Shown: piece by piece, positions 1 to 8,438 of the stretch | Layout of the letters: each line of letters begins with the position of its first letter | Position numbering within the stretch: position 1 is the first letter of the stretch | From: Arthrobacter sp. M4 | GTDB lineage: Bacteria; Actinomycetota; Actinomycetes; Actinomycetales; Micrococcaceae | NCBI RefSeq assembly: GCF_020251205.1 | Contig: NZ_JAIWYX010000008.1 | Span: forward strand, 186,001 to 250,000 | Length of the DNA: 64,000 nucleotides | Reading direction: 5' to 3' | The notes under the pieces: model-generated | Databases searched by the model: none | What the model was told of the DNA's origin: nothing | Seen by the model: the letters and a program-made list of their open reading frames with translations, nothing else | Position numbers and translations under genes: made by a program

Positions 1-1
1 G

Positions 2-514
2 ATCAAGCTCGGCCACCGCGACATCGCGCTCCTCCACGGGCAGGACGACTCGGACTTGAACTTCGCCGTACCCCGGCTACGTGTGGAGGGCTTCACGGAC
101 ACCATGGCAAAGGCCGGCTGTGCGATGCCCGCCCACTGGGACATTTACGGGAACTTCACCGTAGGGAGCGGCCAGGAGGGCTTTGACGAACTCTGGTCCA
201 AGCCGGGCCGCAAACCCACCGCACTTTTCTGCGCCTCCGATGAAATGGCGATTGGTGCCATACTGCAGGCGCGCCGCCGGGGAGTCCGCGTGCCGGAAGA
301 CCTTTCCGTCGTCGGAATCGACAACCATGAGTTTTCTGAGGCCCTTGGCCTCACCACCGTGGCGCAGGACCCCGTGGACCAGGGGCGTTTGGGCACACGG
401 ATGCTGCTGGATGAACTGGCCGGCGCCACCGGCTCCGTCCGCACTACCGTGGCGTCCCATAAGCTGATCGTCCGGGAGACGACGGCGCCGCCGCGGTTGG
501 ACAAGCAAGGCTAA
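2..514 (+). CDS. LacI-family transcriptional regulator, C-terminal part (5' end outside window)
   Basis: The reading frame is open from the left edge, so the gene begins upstream; about 170 residues are visible. They form the second half of a periplasmic-binding-protein-like effector domain: LGHRDIALLHG near the start, then FCASDEMAIGAILQARRRGVRVPEDLSVVGIDN, and the usual closing QDPVDQGRLGTRMLLDELAG segment. This is the dimerising sugar-sensing domain of LacI/GalR repressors; the DNA-binding helix-turn-helix is off the window, so its operator cannot be guessed. The gene converges on the next gene on the minus strand. Its effector and targets are unknown. Confidence 0.93.
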   Translation: MKLGHRDIALLHGQDDSDLNFAVPRLRVEGFTDTMAKAGCAMPAHWDIYGNFTVGSGQEGFDELWSKPGRKPTALFCASDEMAIGAILQARRRGVRVPEDLSVVGIDNHEFSEALGLTTVAQDPVDQGRLGTRMLLDELAGATGSVRTTVASHKLIVRETTAPPRLDKQG

Positions 515-553
515 AGCCCGACGACGGCACGTGGCAGGGCGCCAAGTCTTGCG

Positions 554-1432
554 TTAGGACGCCCTGGCCAGTTGCCGGATGGGGATCCAGCGGGAAGCGA
601 GTCGGCGATAGGCTGCCGCAGCTCCCGTCATGTCGCCTTCTGCCAGGCACTCAATGCCCAGCCGCACATCCATGGGAGATTCGTCCGGGTACACCTTGTC
701 AGCCACCGCACCATAGTCCAGCTCAACCATGGACTGCACATGGAACAGCTCTAGCCACTCCGTCAGCTGCGTCAAGTCGTCCAACATGTCCAAGTCCGGG
801 GCGGCCAGTGCCAAGTTCGCCACGGCGAAGCGGGCCCGCTCCAACGCATCGGTGAGCGGCGCCCACACACGGACCGTGACAATCCGGCCGGCAGATTCAA
901 CAACGTCCGTCCGGTCGGATTCCTGGAACAGGGAGAACCAGCTGAAGGGAATGCCCCAAGTGGAAGCCCGGGTGTGGACCGTCTTGGACCCACGCGCGGC
1001 ATTGACCCTGTTGATGCGTTCCTGGTGCCGGTCTCGTTGTTCCTCGGGAATGAGGAGCTCGGCCAGCGGCCCGTGAATGCCCTCCATGAGCGCATTGGCT
1101 GCCAAGCCAGCCCGAATGACCAGCTGGCTGGGGCAGTACAGGAGGCGATCGGCGTCGTTCTCGTCCCGAATCCGGGTGACCCGCACCAAATCGGTGCGGC
1201 CTGTGGGGAAGGGGTCGCCACCCTCCCGAGTGATCCGGCCCAGCGAGGCCAGCAGCTCCGCATACTCGACCGCGTCCCTTGACCCCAGCTGCGATCCAGC
1301 GTCCGCCAGTTGCTCCTGCTCGTCGACCGGAAAGGCTTCAAGGGGCTCGTACACACGCAGCGACGAGGAGAACGGCAGGCCTGCCTGCCCGCGGTAAAGA
1401 TTGCCCGTCAACGCCGGCTCCTCCTTCATCAT
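554..1432 (-). CDS. Unrecognised conserved-looking actinobacterial protein, 292 aa
   Basis: I do not recognise a named domain. The protein is soluble, without signal peptide or membrane segments, acidic, and starts with MMKEEPALTGNLYRG. It carries motifs suggestive of a structured alpha/beta protein (FSSSLRVYEPLEAFP, LVRVTRIRDENDADRLLYCPSQLVIRA, STWGIPFSWFSLFQESDR). The SWFSLF and YCPSQL segments look like conserved core pieces. It lies tail-to-tail with the LacI gene and is 24 bases downstream of exodeoxyribonuclease III on the same strand. Codon use matches the neighbours, so it is likely a real housekeeping-type gene. Function unknown. Confidence 0.75.
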   Translation of the reverse strand: MMKEEPALTGNLYRGQAGLPFSSSLRVYEPLEAFPVDEQEQLADAGSQLGSRDAVEYAELLASLGRITREGGDPFPTGRTDLVRVTRIRDENDADRLLYCPSQLVIRAGLAANALMEGIHGPLAELLIPEEQRDRHQERINRVNAARGSKTVHTRASTWGIPFSWFSLFQESDRTDVVESAGRIVTVRVWAPLTDALERARFAVANLALAAPDLDMLDDLTQLTEWLELFHVQSMVELDYGAVADKVYPDESPMDVRLGIECLAEGDMTGAAAAYRRLASRWIPIRQLARAS

Positions 1433-1456
1433 GCCGTGAGAGTGGTCAGGGAGTGA

Positions 1457-2269
1457 CTAATCCGCAAGTTCTACGATGACCGGAGCGTGGTCCGAGGCAC
1501 CCTTGCCCTTGCGCTCTTCCCGGTCGATCATCGCACCGGTGGCCCGTGCCGCCAGGGCCGGGGAACCCAGGACAAAGTCGATCCGCATCCCTTCCTTCTT
1601 GGGGAAGCGGAGCTGCGTGTAGTCCCAGTAGGTGTAGACGCCCGGTCCTGGAGTGTAGGCACGGGCCAAGTCCGTGAACCCGGCCTCTTCGAAGGCGTGG
1701 AAGGCTTCTCGCTCGGGCTCGCTGACGTGCGTCATGAGGTTGGTGCGGAAATATTCGATGTCCCACACGTCGTCGTCGAAGGGCGCGATGTTCCAGTCAC
1801 CCATCAGCGCCACCTGGGCCTCGGGTTCCTTCTCAAGAAGGGTGGCCGCGTGGCCCTTCAGGGCGCTGAGCCAGAGCAGCTTATACGGCATGTGCTCGTC
1901 GTCCAGGGACCGGCCGTTGGGCACGTACAGGCTCCACACCCTAATGCCGCCGCAGGTGGCGCCAATCGCGCGGGCCTCCTGCGTGGGGTTCTTGCCGCCC
2001 TTGCCAAAAGTGGGCTGGTCCACGAAGGTGCGTTGGACGTCCTCCATACCAACGCGGGAAGCGATCGCGACGCCGTTCCATTGGTTCAGGCCGAAGTGGG
2101 CCACCTCGTAGCCCTTGTTCTCGAAGAGCTCCCACGGGAAGTTGTCGTCCTTGCACTTGGTTTCCTGGATGGCAAGGACGTCAACATCGCTCCTTTGCAG
2201 GAAGGCATCCACACGGTCGGCGCGGGCACGGAGCGAGTTCACATTCCAGGTAGCAATCTTCACAGCCAC
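1457..2269 (-). CDS. xthA: Exodeoxyribonuclease III (AP endonuclease)
   Basis: The 270-residue protein is a full-length member of the exonuclease III/endonuclease-exonuclease-phosphatase family, which nicks DNA at abasic sites and degrades 3' ends during base-excision repair in the cytoplasm. Family motifs are in order: TWNVNSLRAR near residue 10, the metal-binding Glu in AIQETK (residue 36), YVPNG, the GDWNIAPFDDDVWD catalytic segment in the middle, RIDFVLGSP, and the terminal SDHAPVIVEL with the catalytic Asp-His. The start is an ATG giving MAVKIATWNV, as usual for the family. It stands alone rather than in an obvious repair operon. Confidence 0.96.
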   Translation of the reverse strand: MAVKIATWNVNSLRARADRVDAFLQRSDVDVLAIQETKCKDDNFPWELFENKGYEVAHFGLNQWNGVAIASRVGMEDVQRTFVDQPTFGKGGKNPTQEARAIGATCGGIRVWSLYVPNGRSLDDEHMPYKLLWLSALKGHAATLLEKEPEAQVALMGDWNIAPFDDDVWDIEYFRTNLMTHVSEPEREAFHAFEEAGFTDLARAYTPGPGVYTYWDYTQLRFPKKEGMRIDFVLGSPALAARATGAMIDREERKGKGASDHAPVIVELAD

Positions 2270-2289
2270 TAACTTACCGAACTTGCCGC

Positions 2290-2916
2290 TTAGCGCATCC
2301 CTTCACGCCGGATGGCTACGGCAATGGCGGCGGCCCTGGTTTCCACGCCGAGCTTGGCGTAGATGTGTGCAAGGTGTGTCTTCACCGTGGCTTCGGAGAT
2401 GAACAAGCGCTTCCCGAGTTCGCGGTTGCTGAGGCCCTGCGTGAGCAGGCTAAGCAGCTCTGCTTCCCTGGGGGTGAGGAGTTCGTCCGGGTTCCTGAGC
2501 TGCTGGAACAGGCGAGACGCCACCGGTGCGCTCATGACGCTCCTGCCCTGGACCGCGCCACGGACGGCGGAAAAGATTTCCTCCGGGGCAGCGTCTTTCA
2601 GCAGGTAACCCATGGCGCCGGCGTCCACTGCACGGACAATGTCAGCGTCGGAATCATACGTGGTGAACACGAGTATCGCCTGCCGCGGTTTTGCCTGCCG
2701 AAGGCGCTGGATAGCCTCGATGCCATCGATTCCGGGACCCATGGCCAGGTCCATCATCACAACGTCTGGAGACAGTTCCCGGGCAGCCTGTAAGCCTTCT
2801 TCCCCGGTTGCGGCCTCGCCAATCACGTCGATGTCCGGCTGCGTGGCGAGTAGGGCCTTGAGTCCGCTGCGCACCACCAGATGGTCGTCAACCAGCAAAA
2901 CGGAAATGCGGTTCAT
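2290..2916 (-). CDS. NarL/LuxR-family response regulator (SenR-like)
   Basis: A 208-residue two-component response regulator. The receiver domain (about 1-120) has the acidic pair D10-D11, the phospho-acceptor Asp at residue 56 (VVMMDLAMGPG), a Thr in VFTTYDS and the Lys in GYLLKDAAPEE. The C-terminal LuxR-type helix-turn-helix (about 140-208) shows LTPREAELLSLLTQGLSNRELG and SEATVKTHLAHIYAKLGV. Its ATG overlaps the stop of the histidine kinase by four bases, so the two are co-translated and a cognate pair. The divergent haem-binding protein makes the set resemble SenR of the Streptomyces HbpS-SenS-SenR system (inference). Confidence 0.93.
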   Translation of the reverse strand: MNRISVLLVDDHLVVRSGLKALLATQPDIDVIGEAATGEEGLQAARELSPDVVMMDLAMGPGIDGIEAIQRLRQAKPRQAILVFTTYDSDADIVRAVDAGAMGYLLKDAAPEEIFSAVRGAVQGRSVMSAPVASRLFQQLRNPDELLTPREAELLSLLTQGLSNRELGKRLFISEATVKTHLAHIYAKLGVETRAAAIAVAIRREGMR

Positions 2917-4274
2917 GCGCCTTCGCCTTCCCCTGAAGACGCCGACGACGGCGGCCGCACCCCAGAGTCAGCCGTGACACTGGCGTGGGTGGTCATCCCA
3001 GGGTGACTCGCCAGCCCTGCCGGGGTTGCCAGCCTTGCCGGGGCTGCCTCGCCGGCGGCGGTTGCCTCGTCGGCGGCGGTTGCCTCGTCGGCGCGCAGCG
3101 GCACCTGTGCCGCGATCACCGTCCCCTCGCCGGGAGCGCTTTCCACGGAGAACGCTCCGCCCAACTGCTCGATCCGCTGCCGCATGGCGCGCAGGCCATA
3201 CCCTCCTTGGCCCGATGGAGAAGGCAACTGCGCCGGATCAAAGCCACGGCCGTCGTCGAACACGTCCAGGGTGACGGCATCTGGGAGGTAACCCAATGTG
3301 ATGCTCGCCGTGGCGGTGCCGGCATGCCGGCGGATATTGGCCGCGGCGCTCTGGGTGACGCGGATGAGGGCATGCCGGGTCTCGGCCGGAACGGGCCTGG
3401 GCTCGCCGGTCACAGTGAACATCGGAGTGTCGAGGTAGGCCGATGCGGCCTGCCTGATGGCCTCGGGCAGCGGCGCGGCGTCCAGCCCTGGCTGGGACAG
3501 TTGGTGGACAAGGCTGCGGGTGTCGGCCAGGTTGGTCCGAAGGAGCCCGGTGGCGCGACGGACGTCGTCGCGGGCATCGCCGTCGGCGTTATTCAGCCCC
3601 ACAGGCCACGACCGCTCCGCCGCTTCGAGCAGCAGCACCGCGCTGGCCAGCCCCTGGGTCACGGTGTCATGAATCTCCCGGGCGACGCGCTCGCGTTCCG
3701 CAGCGATCCCTGCCTCGCGTTCCCTGGCAGCCAGCAGCTGCTGGGCCTCCGTCACCTCCCTGTGCAGCGCCCGCTGCACGGCGGCATCGTTTTCGATGCG
3801 GTCGTAGACGAACGTGAGCAGCGCGCCGACGGCCAGCGGTCCCAGGAGCATGGCGACGTCCGTCCCGCCGCTGAGGCGGAAGAGCCCGACGGCGGTGGCG
3901 GCCGCCGTCGCGCCAGCAGCCAAGTAGGCGGTCCAGCCGCTAAACGCCATGCGGCAGAGAAGGAAAATAGCCACCGAACACCACGCGAAGCTTGGCGCCA
4001 GGATGACCAGCGCGGCCCACGCGGCCACCAACGCGAACATCCAAGCGGCCCATGGACGGCGCCGTTGCGAAAGTATGGCCACCACGGCATATAATCCGCA
4101 GACCGCCAACGCCAAAGCGATCACGCCTGCATTGTCCGCGGGGCTGTGGCGGAGTATCCAGCGAACCCCCGAGGCAACCATCAGCACAGCGAAGCCGACA
4201 TGAACGGCAGCGTCGATGCGGCGCTCGAGGGCGCTGCGTGCCTGGGGGCGTTGAACCTCGCCGGAGGCGCTCAT
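2913..4274 (-). CDS. Membrane sensor histidine kinase, HisKA_3/NarX type (SenS-like)
   Basis: A 453-residue kinase. The first 155 residues hold five to six membrane segments (AVHVGFAVLMVASGVRWI; VIALALAVCGLYAVVAIL; the WMFALVAAWAALVILA block; two more before TFVYDRIEND) with no large extracytoplasmic domain. A coiled linker leads to the dimerisation box with phospho-acceptor His at residue 202 (REIHDTVTQGL), then a GHKL ATPase with DDGRGFDP and YGLRAMRQRIEQLGG. A longer TTG start at 4295 is possible, but the ATG at 4274 has a perfect GGAGGAGG site just upstream, so I use it. The last 60 residues are a low-complexity Ala/Thr/Glu tail built from 18-bp DNA repeats. Confidence 0.93.
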   Translation of the reverse strand: MSASGEVQRPQARSALERRIDAAVHVGFAVLMVASGVRWILRHSPADNAGVIALALAVCGLYAVVAILSQRRRPWAAWMFALVAAWAALVILAPSFAWCSVAIFLLCRMAFSGWTAYLAAGATAAATAVGLFRLSGGTDVAMLLGPLAVGALLTFVYDRIENDAAVQRALHREVTEAQQLLAAREREAGIAAERERVAREIHDTVTQGLASAVLLLEAAERSWPVGLNNADGDARDDVRRATGLLRTNLADTRSLVHQLSQPGLDAAPLPEAIRQAASAYLDTPMFTVTGEPRPVPAETRHALIRVTQSAAANIRRHAGTATASITLGYLPDAVTLDVFDDGRGFDPAQLPSPSGQGGYGLRAMRQRIEQLGGAFSVESAPGEGTVIAAQVPLRADEATAADEATAAGEAAPARLATPAGLASHPGMTTHASVTADSGVRPPSSASSGEGEGA

Positions 4275-4354
4275 TGTCTCCTCCTCCGCTGACAAAAGGC
4301 CTTCTTTCCATGCTAGGGCTGCATCTTTGCAGGCACCTCAGACTTTTGGCTGAT

Positions 4355-4383
4355 ACCTCGCCTCCGAATGGTGGAGTTGAGGT
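4355..4383. promoter_or_regulatory. Imperfect inverted repeat between kinase and haem-binding protein genes
   Basis: In the 204-bp gap between the two divergent genes, ACCTCGCCTCC (4355-4365) faces GGAGTTGAGGT (4373-4383); 9 of 11 positions pair around a 7-base centre. It sits about 80 bp upstream of the kinase start and 95 bp upstream of the haem-binding gene, where an operator for the response regulator could act on both promoters. Only symmetry and position support this. Confidence 0.3.
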
Positions 4384-4478
4384 TCGACGACGGCCCGATG
4401 TGGCCGTGTGGGTGGGCCCGGAAACATTGGTCCTGTACCCACTGAGGTCCACGAACTGAGCAACCCTAGGAGTAGTCC

Positions 4479-5048
4479 GTGAAGAAGTCCACCAAGATTG
4501 CAAGCATTGCGGCGGCAGGTGCCCTGGTCCTGACAGGTGCCGCCACTGCCATGGCCAACGTCGGCACGCCGGCTGTGGAACAGTCAGCGGCCAAGGTCAT
4601 CCCCGCCGTCGACATTGCGCCAACGCCGGAGAATGTGGTGGCACAGAACCGCATCAGCGTGGGCGCCTCGGCTTCTGCCGTCCAGGCAGCTCTGGCAAAG
4701 TGCCAGGCCGACAAGCTGCCATTCGTGACCGTTGCCCTGGTGGACCGTTTCGGCACGGTGCAGGCGCTTCTTCGCGGCGACAACGCAGCAGAACACACCA
4801 TCGAGGCTGCCAAGCAGAAGGCCTACACCGCCGCGGCCTTTGGCGCACCCACCAGCGAACTGGCCAAGCGGGTCAACGGCAACGGACCCTCCATCGCCGA
4901 CCTTCCCGGCACGCTCTTCCTCCCCGGCGGCGTGCCCCTCAAGGTCAATGGAGTGTCCGTGGCCGGCATCGGCGTGGGCGGTGCTCCCGACGGCGCCCTT
5001 GACGAAGCCTGCGCCACGGCTGGCGCAGAGGCCATCAACGCCAAGTAA
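4479..5048 (+). CDS. Secreted HbpS/GlcG-family haem-binding protein (PF03928, DUF336)
   Basis: A 189-residue protein starting at GTG after a GGAGTAG site. Residues 1-26 are a Sec signal peptide (MKKSTKIASIAAAGALVLTG followed by AATAMAN). The rest is one GlcG/HbpS domain: PFVTVALVDRFGTVQALLRGD, KAYTAAAFGAPTSELAKR, the LPGTLFLPGGVPL loop, GIGVGGAPDGALDEACATAG. Members are oligomeric, bind or degrade haem, or act as cobalamin/redox accessory proteins. In Streptomyces, HbpS is extracellular and modulates the SenS-SenR two-component system; the divergent kinase/regulator pair here has the matching architecture. Haem binding itself is not shown by the sequence. Confidence 0.88.
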   Translation: MKKSTKIASIAAAGALVLTGAATAMANVGTPAVEQSAAKVIPAVDIAPTPENVVAQNRISVGASASAVQAALAKCQADKLPFVTVALVDRFGTVQALLRGDNAAEHTIEAAKQKAYTAAAFGAPTSELAKRVNGNGPSIADLPGTLFLPGGVPLKVNGVSVAGIGVGGAPDGALDEACATAGAEAINAK

Positions 5049-5060
5049 TAGCGCCCTCCG

Positions 5061-5160
5061 GCGCTGAACCTCCCCACCTTTCCCGAATTACGACGGCGGC
5101 GCGCCGCACCTTTAGCGCGACGCGCCGTCGTGGGGCTTCAAAGGTGGGCTATTTCAGCGC
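5061..5160. repeat. Nested palindromic repeat, copy 1 (about 100 bp)
   Basis: Outermost arms GCGCTGAA (5061-5068) and TTCAGCGC (5153-5160) pair exactly. Inside are CCCACCTTT (5073-5081) facing AAAGGTGGG, and an inner hairpin ACGACGGCGGCGCGCCGC facing a GCGCGACGCGCCGTCGT stretch. The same layout recurs at 6403-6488. The right arm overlaps the stop codon of the small regulator ending at 5154. It may serve as a bidirectional terminator for the two convergent genes, and looks like a REP-type dispersed element. Confidence 0.75.
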
Positions 5161-5462
5161 AGAATCCCGGTCTGCCTGGATGCGGCGGGCTTGGCCAGGG
5201 AATAGAAGGGAGTCATCCTAGCCCTTGATTCGGCCGGTATGTCAGAGCGTACGATGGCGGCGTTCTCTAGCGCCTTGAGGTGGGACCGCACTGTTTCCTT
5301 GGACGCGGTGAGTTCGCTGCTGACGTCGCTCAGCCGGCTGGCCCCATTTCTGGCCAGGTATTCAATGATCTGCATGCGGATTTTCTGGTGCCTTCCCCAT
5401 CGTGGTTCTCCTTCAGCGTGTTCGATGGCGGACAGGGCAGGGGCGATTGATGTTTGTGTCAT
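5154..5462 (-). CDS. Small winged-helix (ArsR-like) transcriptional regulator, 102 aa
   Basis: An open frame continues upstream, but the ATG at 5462 (MTQTSIAPALSAIEHAEGEP) gives a compact protein of the right size; the upstream extension is rich in residues typical of non-coding frames. Residues about 25-85 are a winged helix: RMQIIEYLARNGASRLSDVSSELTASKETVRSHLKALENAAIVRSD, the pattern of ArsR/DeoR-like HTH_5 or HTH_20 domains. No cysteine cluster is visible, so metal sensing is unlikely. It ends within the palindromic repeat and follows the GntR gene on the same strand, separated by 164 bp. Target unknown. Confidence 0.7.
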   Translation of the reverse strand: MTQTSIAPALSAIEHAEGEPRWGRHQKIRMQIIEYLARNGASRLSDVSSELTASKETVRSHLKALENAAIVRSDIPAESRARMTPFYSLAKPAASRQTGILR

Positions 5463-5626
5463 GGCAGGCCTTTCAGCTGCGGACTCGAGGCAGGCCAAGG
5501 GCACCCTGTTGCCTCGAAGCACGACGGTGGGCTTCGGACAATGCCCCGGCACTGCGTTTCTGGCGGATATGTAGGGTTGGCAGGAGTTGATGGCGGATAT
5601 TGGGGTACTGCAACGGATTGATCGCC

Positions 5627-6349
5627 CTAGGAGCTGAGGGGTACTTTCCTGCCGGGAAGGACAGCGTCCAGCGTGCACTCCACGCCATGGAGATGCTCGG
5701 CCATTGCGCGGGAAGCGTCGTCCGCGGAACCACGTTCGATTGCCTCGAAGATCGCGGTGTGCTCGGTGCCGGATTCCTTCCGCCGATCGACCACCAGGTT
5801 GACCGTGTTCGACTGTTTGGACATGGCATCCTCAATATCGGACAGCATTGACGTGAAGACGCCATTGCCGCTGCACCGGGCGATCATCGCATGGAACTCC
5901 GAGTTCAGGATGACCCATTGGTGGAGGTCCTCCTCTTCGGCCATGGCGTTAAGGACTTCGCGGAGCGCCTCCACATCCTCGATGCTGCGGCGCTGGGCGG
6001 CAAGTCCCGCAGCCGGAACCTCGATGTGCGGTCGAGCCTCCAAGAGTTCCTGCGCGGAGTACTTCCCGAGCTTGAGGTCCTGGGCAACCTTGTCCGCAAT
6101 CACGAACGTGCCCTTGCCGGTGTAGGTGGCGGTGAGCCCCAGCGCGTTGCATGAACGCAGGGCCTCCCGGACCATCGTCCGGCTCACGCCGAACTGCTGG
6201 CCCAACGATGCTTCGGAGTCCAGGCGAGACCCCACAGGGATCTTGCCTCCTTCTATGGCGTTGCGCAGGGAAGCGAGGACTGCCTCCGCAGCACCAACTC
6301 GCACCACTCTGTCCTGTCCAGCTGTCCAGCTGTCCAACAGGTTGATCAT
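5627..6349 (-). CDS. GntR-family regulator, FadR/FCD subfamily
   Basis: 240 residues from the ATG at 6349 (MINLLDSWTAGQDRVVRVG); an upstream start at 6373 is possible but less likely. The N-terminal winged helix reads LRNAIEGGKIPVGSRLDSEASLGQQFGVSRTMVREALRSCNALGL with the GKGTFV wing end. The C-terminal all-helical FCD domain (about 90-230) has LLEARPHIEVPAAGLAAQ, LNSEFHAMIARCSGNGVF and the GTEHTAIFEAIERGSADDA metal/ligand-binding helices. FCD regulators sense small carboxylates. It lies next to the thiolase/CoA-transferase operon, separated by repeat copy 2, so regulation of that operon is possible, although the IclR gene is the better candidate. Confidence 0.92.
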   Translation of the reverse strand: MINLLDSWTAGQDRVVRVGAAEAVLASLRNAIEGGKIPVGSRLDSEASLGQQFGVSRTMVREALRSCNALGLTATYTGKGTFVIADKVAQDLKLGKYSAQELLEARPHIEVPAAGLAAQRRSIEDVEALREVLNAMAEEEDLHQWVILNSEFHAMIARCSGNGVFTSMLSDIEDAMSKQSNTVNLVVDRRKESGTEHTAIFEAIERGSADDASRAMAEHLHGVECTLDAVLPGRKVPLSS

Positions 6350-6402
6350 GCCCCTCAATATGGCACAGCTCACAGCCGGGCGTCAATCTCACCCTCAGGC
6401 AA

Positions 6403-6488
6403 ACTCCCCACCTTTCGTTGTGAACGACGACGGCGCGCCGCACTTTTGGTGCGACGCGCCGTCGTCGGGCTTTAAAGGTGTGGAGATT
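6403..6488. repeat. Nested palindromic repeat, copy 2
   Basis: Same architecture as 5061-5160: CTCCCCACCTTT at 6404-6415 opens the element and TTTAAAGGTGTGGAG closes it, with an inner hairpin ACGACGGCGCGCCGCAC facing GTGCGACGCGCCGTCGT. The inner hairpin is better conserved between the copies than the spacers. It fills the gap between the thiolase stop and the GntR promoter region, about 1.3 kb from copy 1. Confidence 0.75.
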
Positions 6489-6514
6489 CAGCGGTGATCC
6501 GCTGAAACAACCAG

Positions 6515-7732
6515 CTAGATGGCCTCCAGGACGCTCACATAATTGGCGATGCCCAGGCCGCCCATGTTTTGGACCGCCGCGCGGCGAGGGTTGGCCAACT
6601 GCATGTCGCCGGCCGTGCCGGTCAGCTGCATCGCGGCAATGACGTGCTGGGACACGCCGGTGGCGCCGACCGGGTGGCCCTTGGACTTCAGGCCACCGGA
6701 TACGTTGACGGGGAGCTTGCCGTCTTTGAAGACCCATCCTTCTTCAATCGCTCGGAACCCCTCGCCCCGGGGCGTCAGGCCCATGACCTCGTAAATCACC
6801 AGTTCCGCAATGGTGAAGCAGTCATGGACTTCTGCGAAGTCCAGCCCGTCAAGTTCCACGCCGGCCATGGCTAGCGCCCGCTGCCAGGACGCCCGCGTGG
6901 CTGCGAACTCCACCGGGTCGCGCCGGGCGGCCGGGAGGAAGTCGTTGGCGTGACCGAAGCCTGCAAGGCGCACCGGAGCGGTGGCAGCTCCCGACGACGG
7001 TGCGACGCTGAGCACGACGGCGGCGGCGCCGTCGGACACGGGGGAGCAGTCGGTGCGTCGCAGCGGATCGGCAACCACCGGGTTCTTGTCCGAGACGGTT
7101 CGGCAGAACTCGACGCCGAGGTCCTTGCGCAGTTGGGCGTAGGGATTGTCCACGCCATTGCGGTGGTTCTTCGCAGCGATGGAGCCGAGTACGTCCCCCA
7201 GGCCGTTGGGGGTGTTGGCACTGCGGAGGGCGGTACCGTAGCGCTTGTCGTAATGCTTGGCGACATCGGCGAACAGGCCAGTGAAACCTGTGGAGGACGC
7301 TTTGCCGGCCATGTCGTAGTCAGCGCCCAGCAGCGCGGCGCCCACAACGTCAGCGCCCGCTGGCGTCATCATTTCCGCGCCGATCACCAGCACGTTCCGT
7401 GAAGTCCCCGCCAACAGGGACTTCACTCCCTGTTGGAACGCAGCGGATCCGGAAGCGCAGGCGTTTTCCACCCTGGTGGCGGGAACATTGGCCAGTTCCG
7501 GGGAGAGCTGGAGGGCCAGCGAAGAGGCGAACGCCAGGGGCATCATCCCGGAATTGAACTGGCCAAGGTAGACCTCATCAATGTCTCCGGGCTCTAGTCC
7601 GGAGTTACGGATCGCGTCTCCCGCGGCCTGCACAATGAGGCTCTCCAATGTTTCCTCGCTGAGCTTGCCGAAGCGGGTATGGCCCCAGCCGGTCAGTAGG
7701 ACGTCCTTGCCGAATTGTTCCTTGAGGCTCAT
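6515..7732 (-). CDS. Thiolase-family acyl-CoA acetyltransferase
   Basis: A 405-residue thiolase-fold enzyme, length normal for the family. The acyl-accepting Cys is residue 92 in [12 protein letters not shown], and the general-base His lies in [13 protein letters not shown] near the C-terminus. The second catalytic Cys of classical biosynthetic thiolases (CxGGG) is replaced by QNMGGLG, as in SCP-x/acetyl-CoA acetyltransferase-like members, so degradative thiolysis is the more likely activity. Its ATG overlaps the stop of scoB by four bases. With CoA-transferase and AtoE it would split acetoacetyl-CoA (or a substituted beta-ketoacyl-CoA) to acetyl-CoA units. Confidence 0.9.
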   Translation of the reverse strand: MSLKEQFGKDVLLTGWGHTRFGKLSEETLESLIVQAAGDAIRNSGLEPGDIDEVYLGQFNSGMMPLAFASSLALQLSPELANVPATRVENACASGSAAFQQGVKSLLAGTSRNVLVIGAEMMTPAGADVVGAALLGADYDMAGKASSTGFTGLFADVAKHYDKRYGTALRSANTPNGLGDVLGSIAAKNHRNGVDNPYAQLRKDLGVEFCRTVSDKNPVVADPLRRTDCSPVSDGAAAVVLSVAPSSGAATAPVRLAGFGHANDFLPAARRDPVEFAATRASWQRALAMAGVELDGLDFAEVHDCFTIAELVIYEVMGLTPRGEGFRAIEEGWVFKDGKLPVNVSGGLKSKGHPVGATGVSQHVIAAMQLTGTAGDMQLANPRRAAVQNMGGLGIANYVSVLEAI

Positions 7733-8400
7733 GCCGCCACTCCTTCACTCTCGAGTCGAACATCGAATTCCGTGCCGGTTTTCTCCCTGACTTCGTCCAC
7801 CGTGACCCCGGGCGCCACGCGGGTGAGCAGTAATTGCCGGCTGCCGCCGTCGACCTCCACAAGGTCGAAGACTGCGAGGTCGCTGATGATGCGGTCCACC
7901 ACGGCTTGGCCGGTCAGCGGCAGTGTGCACTCGCTGACGATCTTGGGGCTGCCGTCCTTGGCTACGTGCTCGGTGAGGACCACCACGCGAGGAGTTCCGG
8001 CCACCAGGTCCATGGCCCCGCCCATGCCCTTCACCATCTTTCCCGGGATGGTCCAATTGGCCAGGTCGCCCGCACTGGATACCTGCATGGCGCCCAGGAT
8101 GGCAACCTTGACGTGGCCCCCGCGGATCATCCCGAAACTGGTGGAGGAGTCGAAGATGCTGCCTCCGGGGAGTATGGTGACGGTTTGCTTGCCGGCGTTG
8201 ATCAGGTCTGCGTCCTCGTCGCCATCGTACGGGAAAGGGCCCATGCCCAGCAGTCCGTTCTCGCTCTGCAGCACTACTCGTATGCCGTCGGGTAGGTTGT
8301 TGGCCACAAGCGTCGGTATGCCTATCCCTAGGTTGACGTAGTCGCCGTCGTTAAGTTCTTCGGCCGCGATGGCGGCCATTTGGTCACGTGTCCAGGCCAC
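7729..8400 (-). CDS. scoB: 3-oxoacid CoA-transferase subunit B
   Basis: 223 residues. The open frame extends far upstream on the opposite strand of atoE, but the real start is the GTG at 8400 ([20 protein letters not shown]) preceded by AAAGGGAG. The protein has [21 protein letters not shown] and the catalytic-Glu motif [17 protein letters not shown] typical of the SCOT/CtfB beta subunit. It transfers CoA from succinyl-CoA or acetyl-CoA to acetoacetate. Its partner scoA lies upstream in the same operon, but atoE is inserted between the two subunits. The 3' end overlaps the thiolase start (ATGA). Confidence 0.95.
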   Translation of the reverse strand: MAWTRDQMAAIAAEELNDGDYVNLGIGIPTLVANNLPDGIRVVLQSENGLLGMGPFPYDGDEDADLINAGKQTVTILPGGSIFDSSTSFGMIRGGHVKVAILGAMQVSSAGDLANWTIPGKMVKGMGGAMDLVAGTPRVVVLTEHVAKDGSPKIVSECTLPLTGQAVVDRIISDLAVFDLVEVDGGSRQLLLTRVAPGVTVDEVREKTGTEFDVRLESEGVAA

Positions 8401-8438
8401 GGTTTTCTCCCTTTGTCTTAAGTATTCGATCTGGGCGG

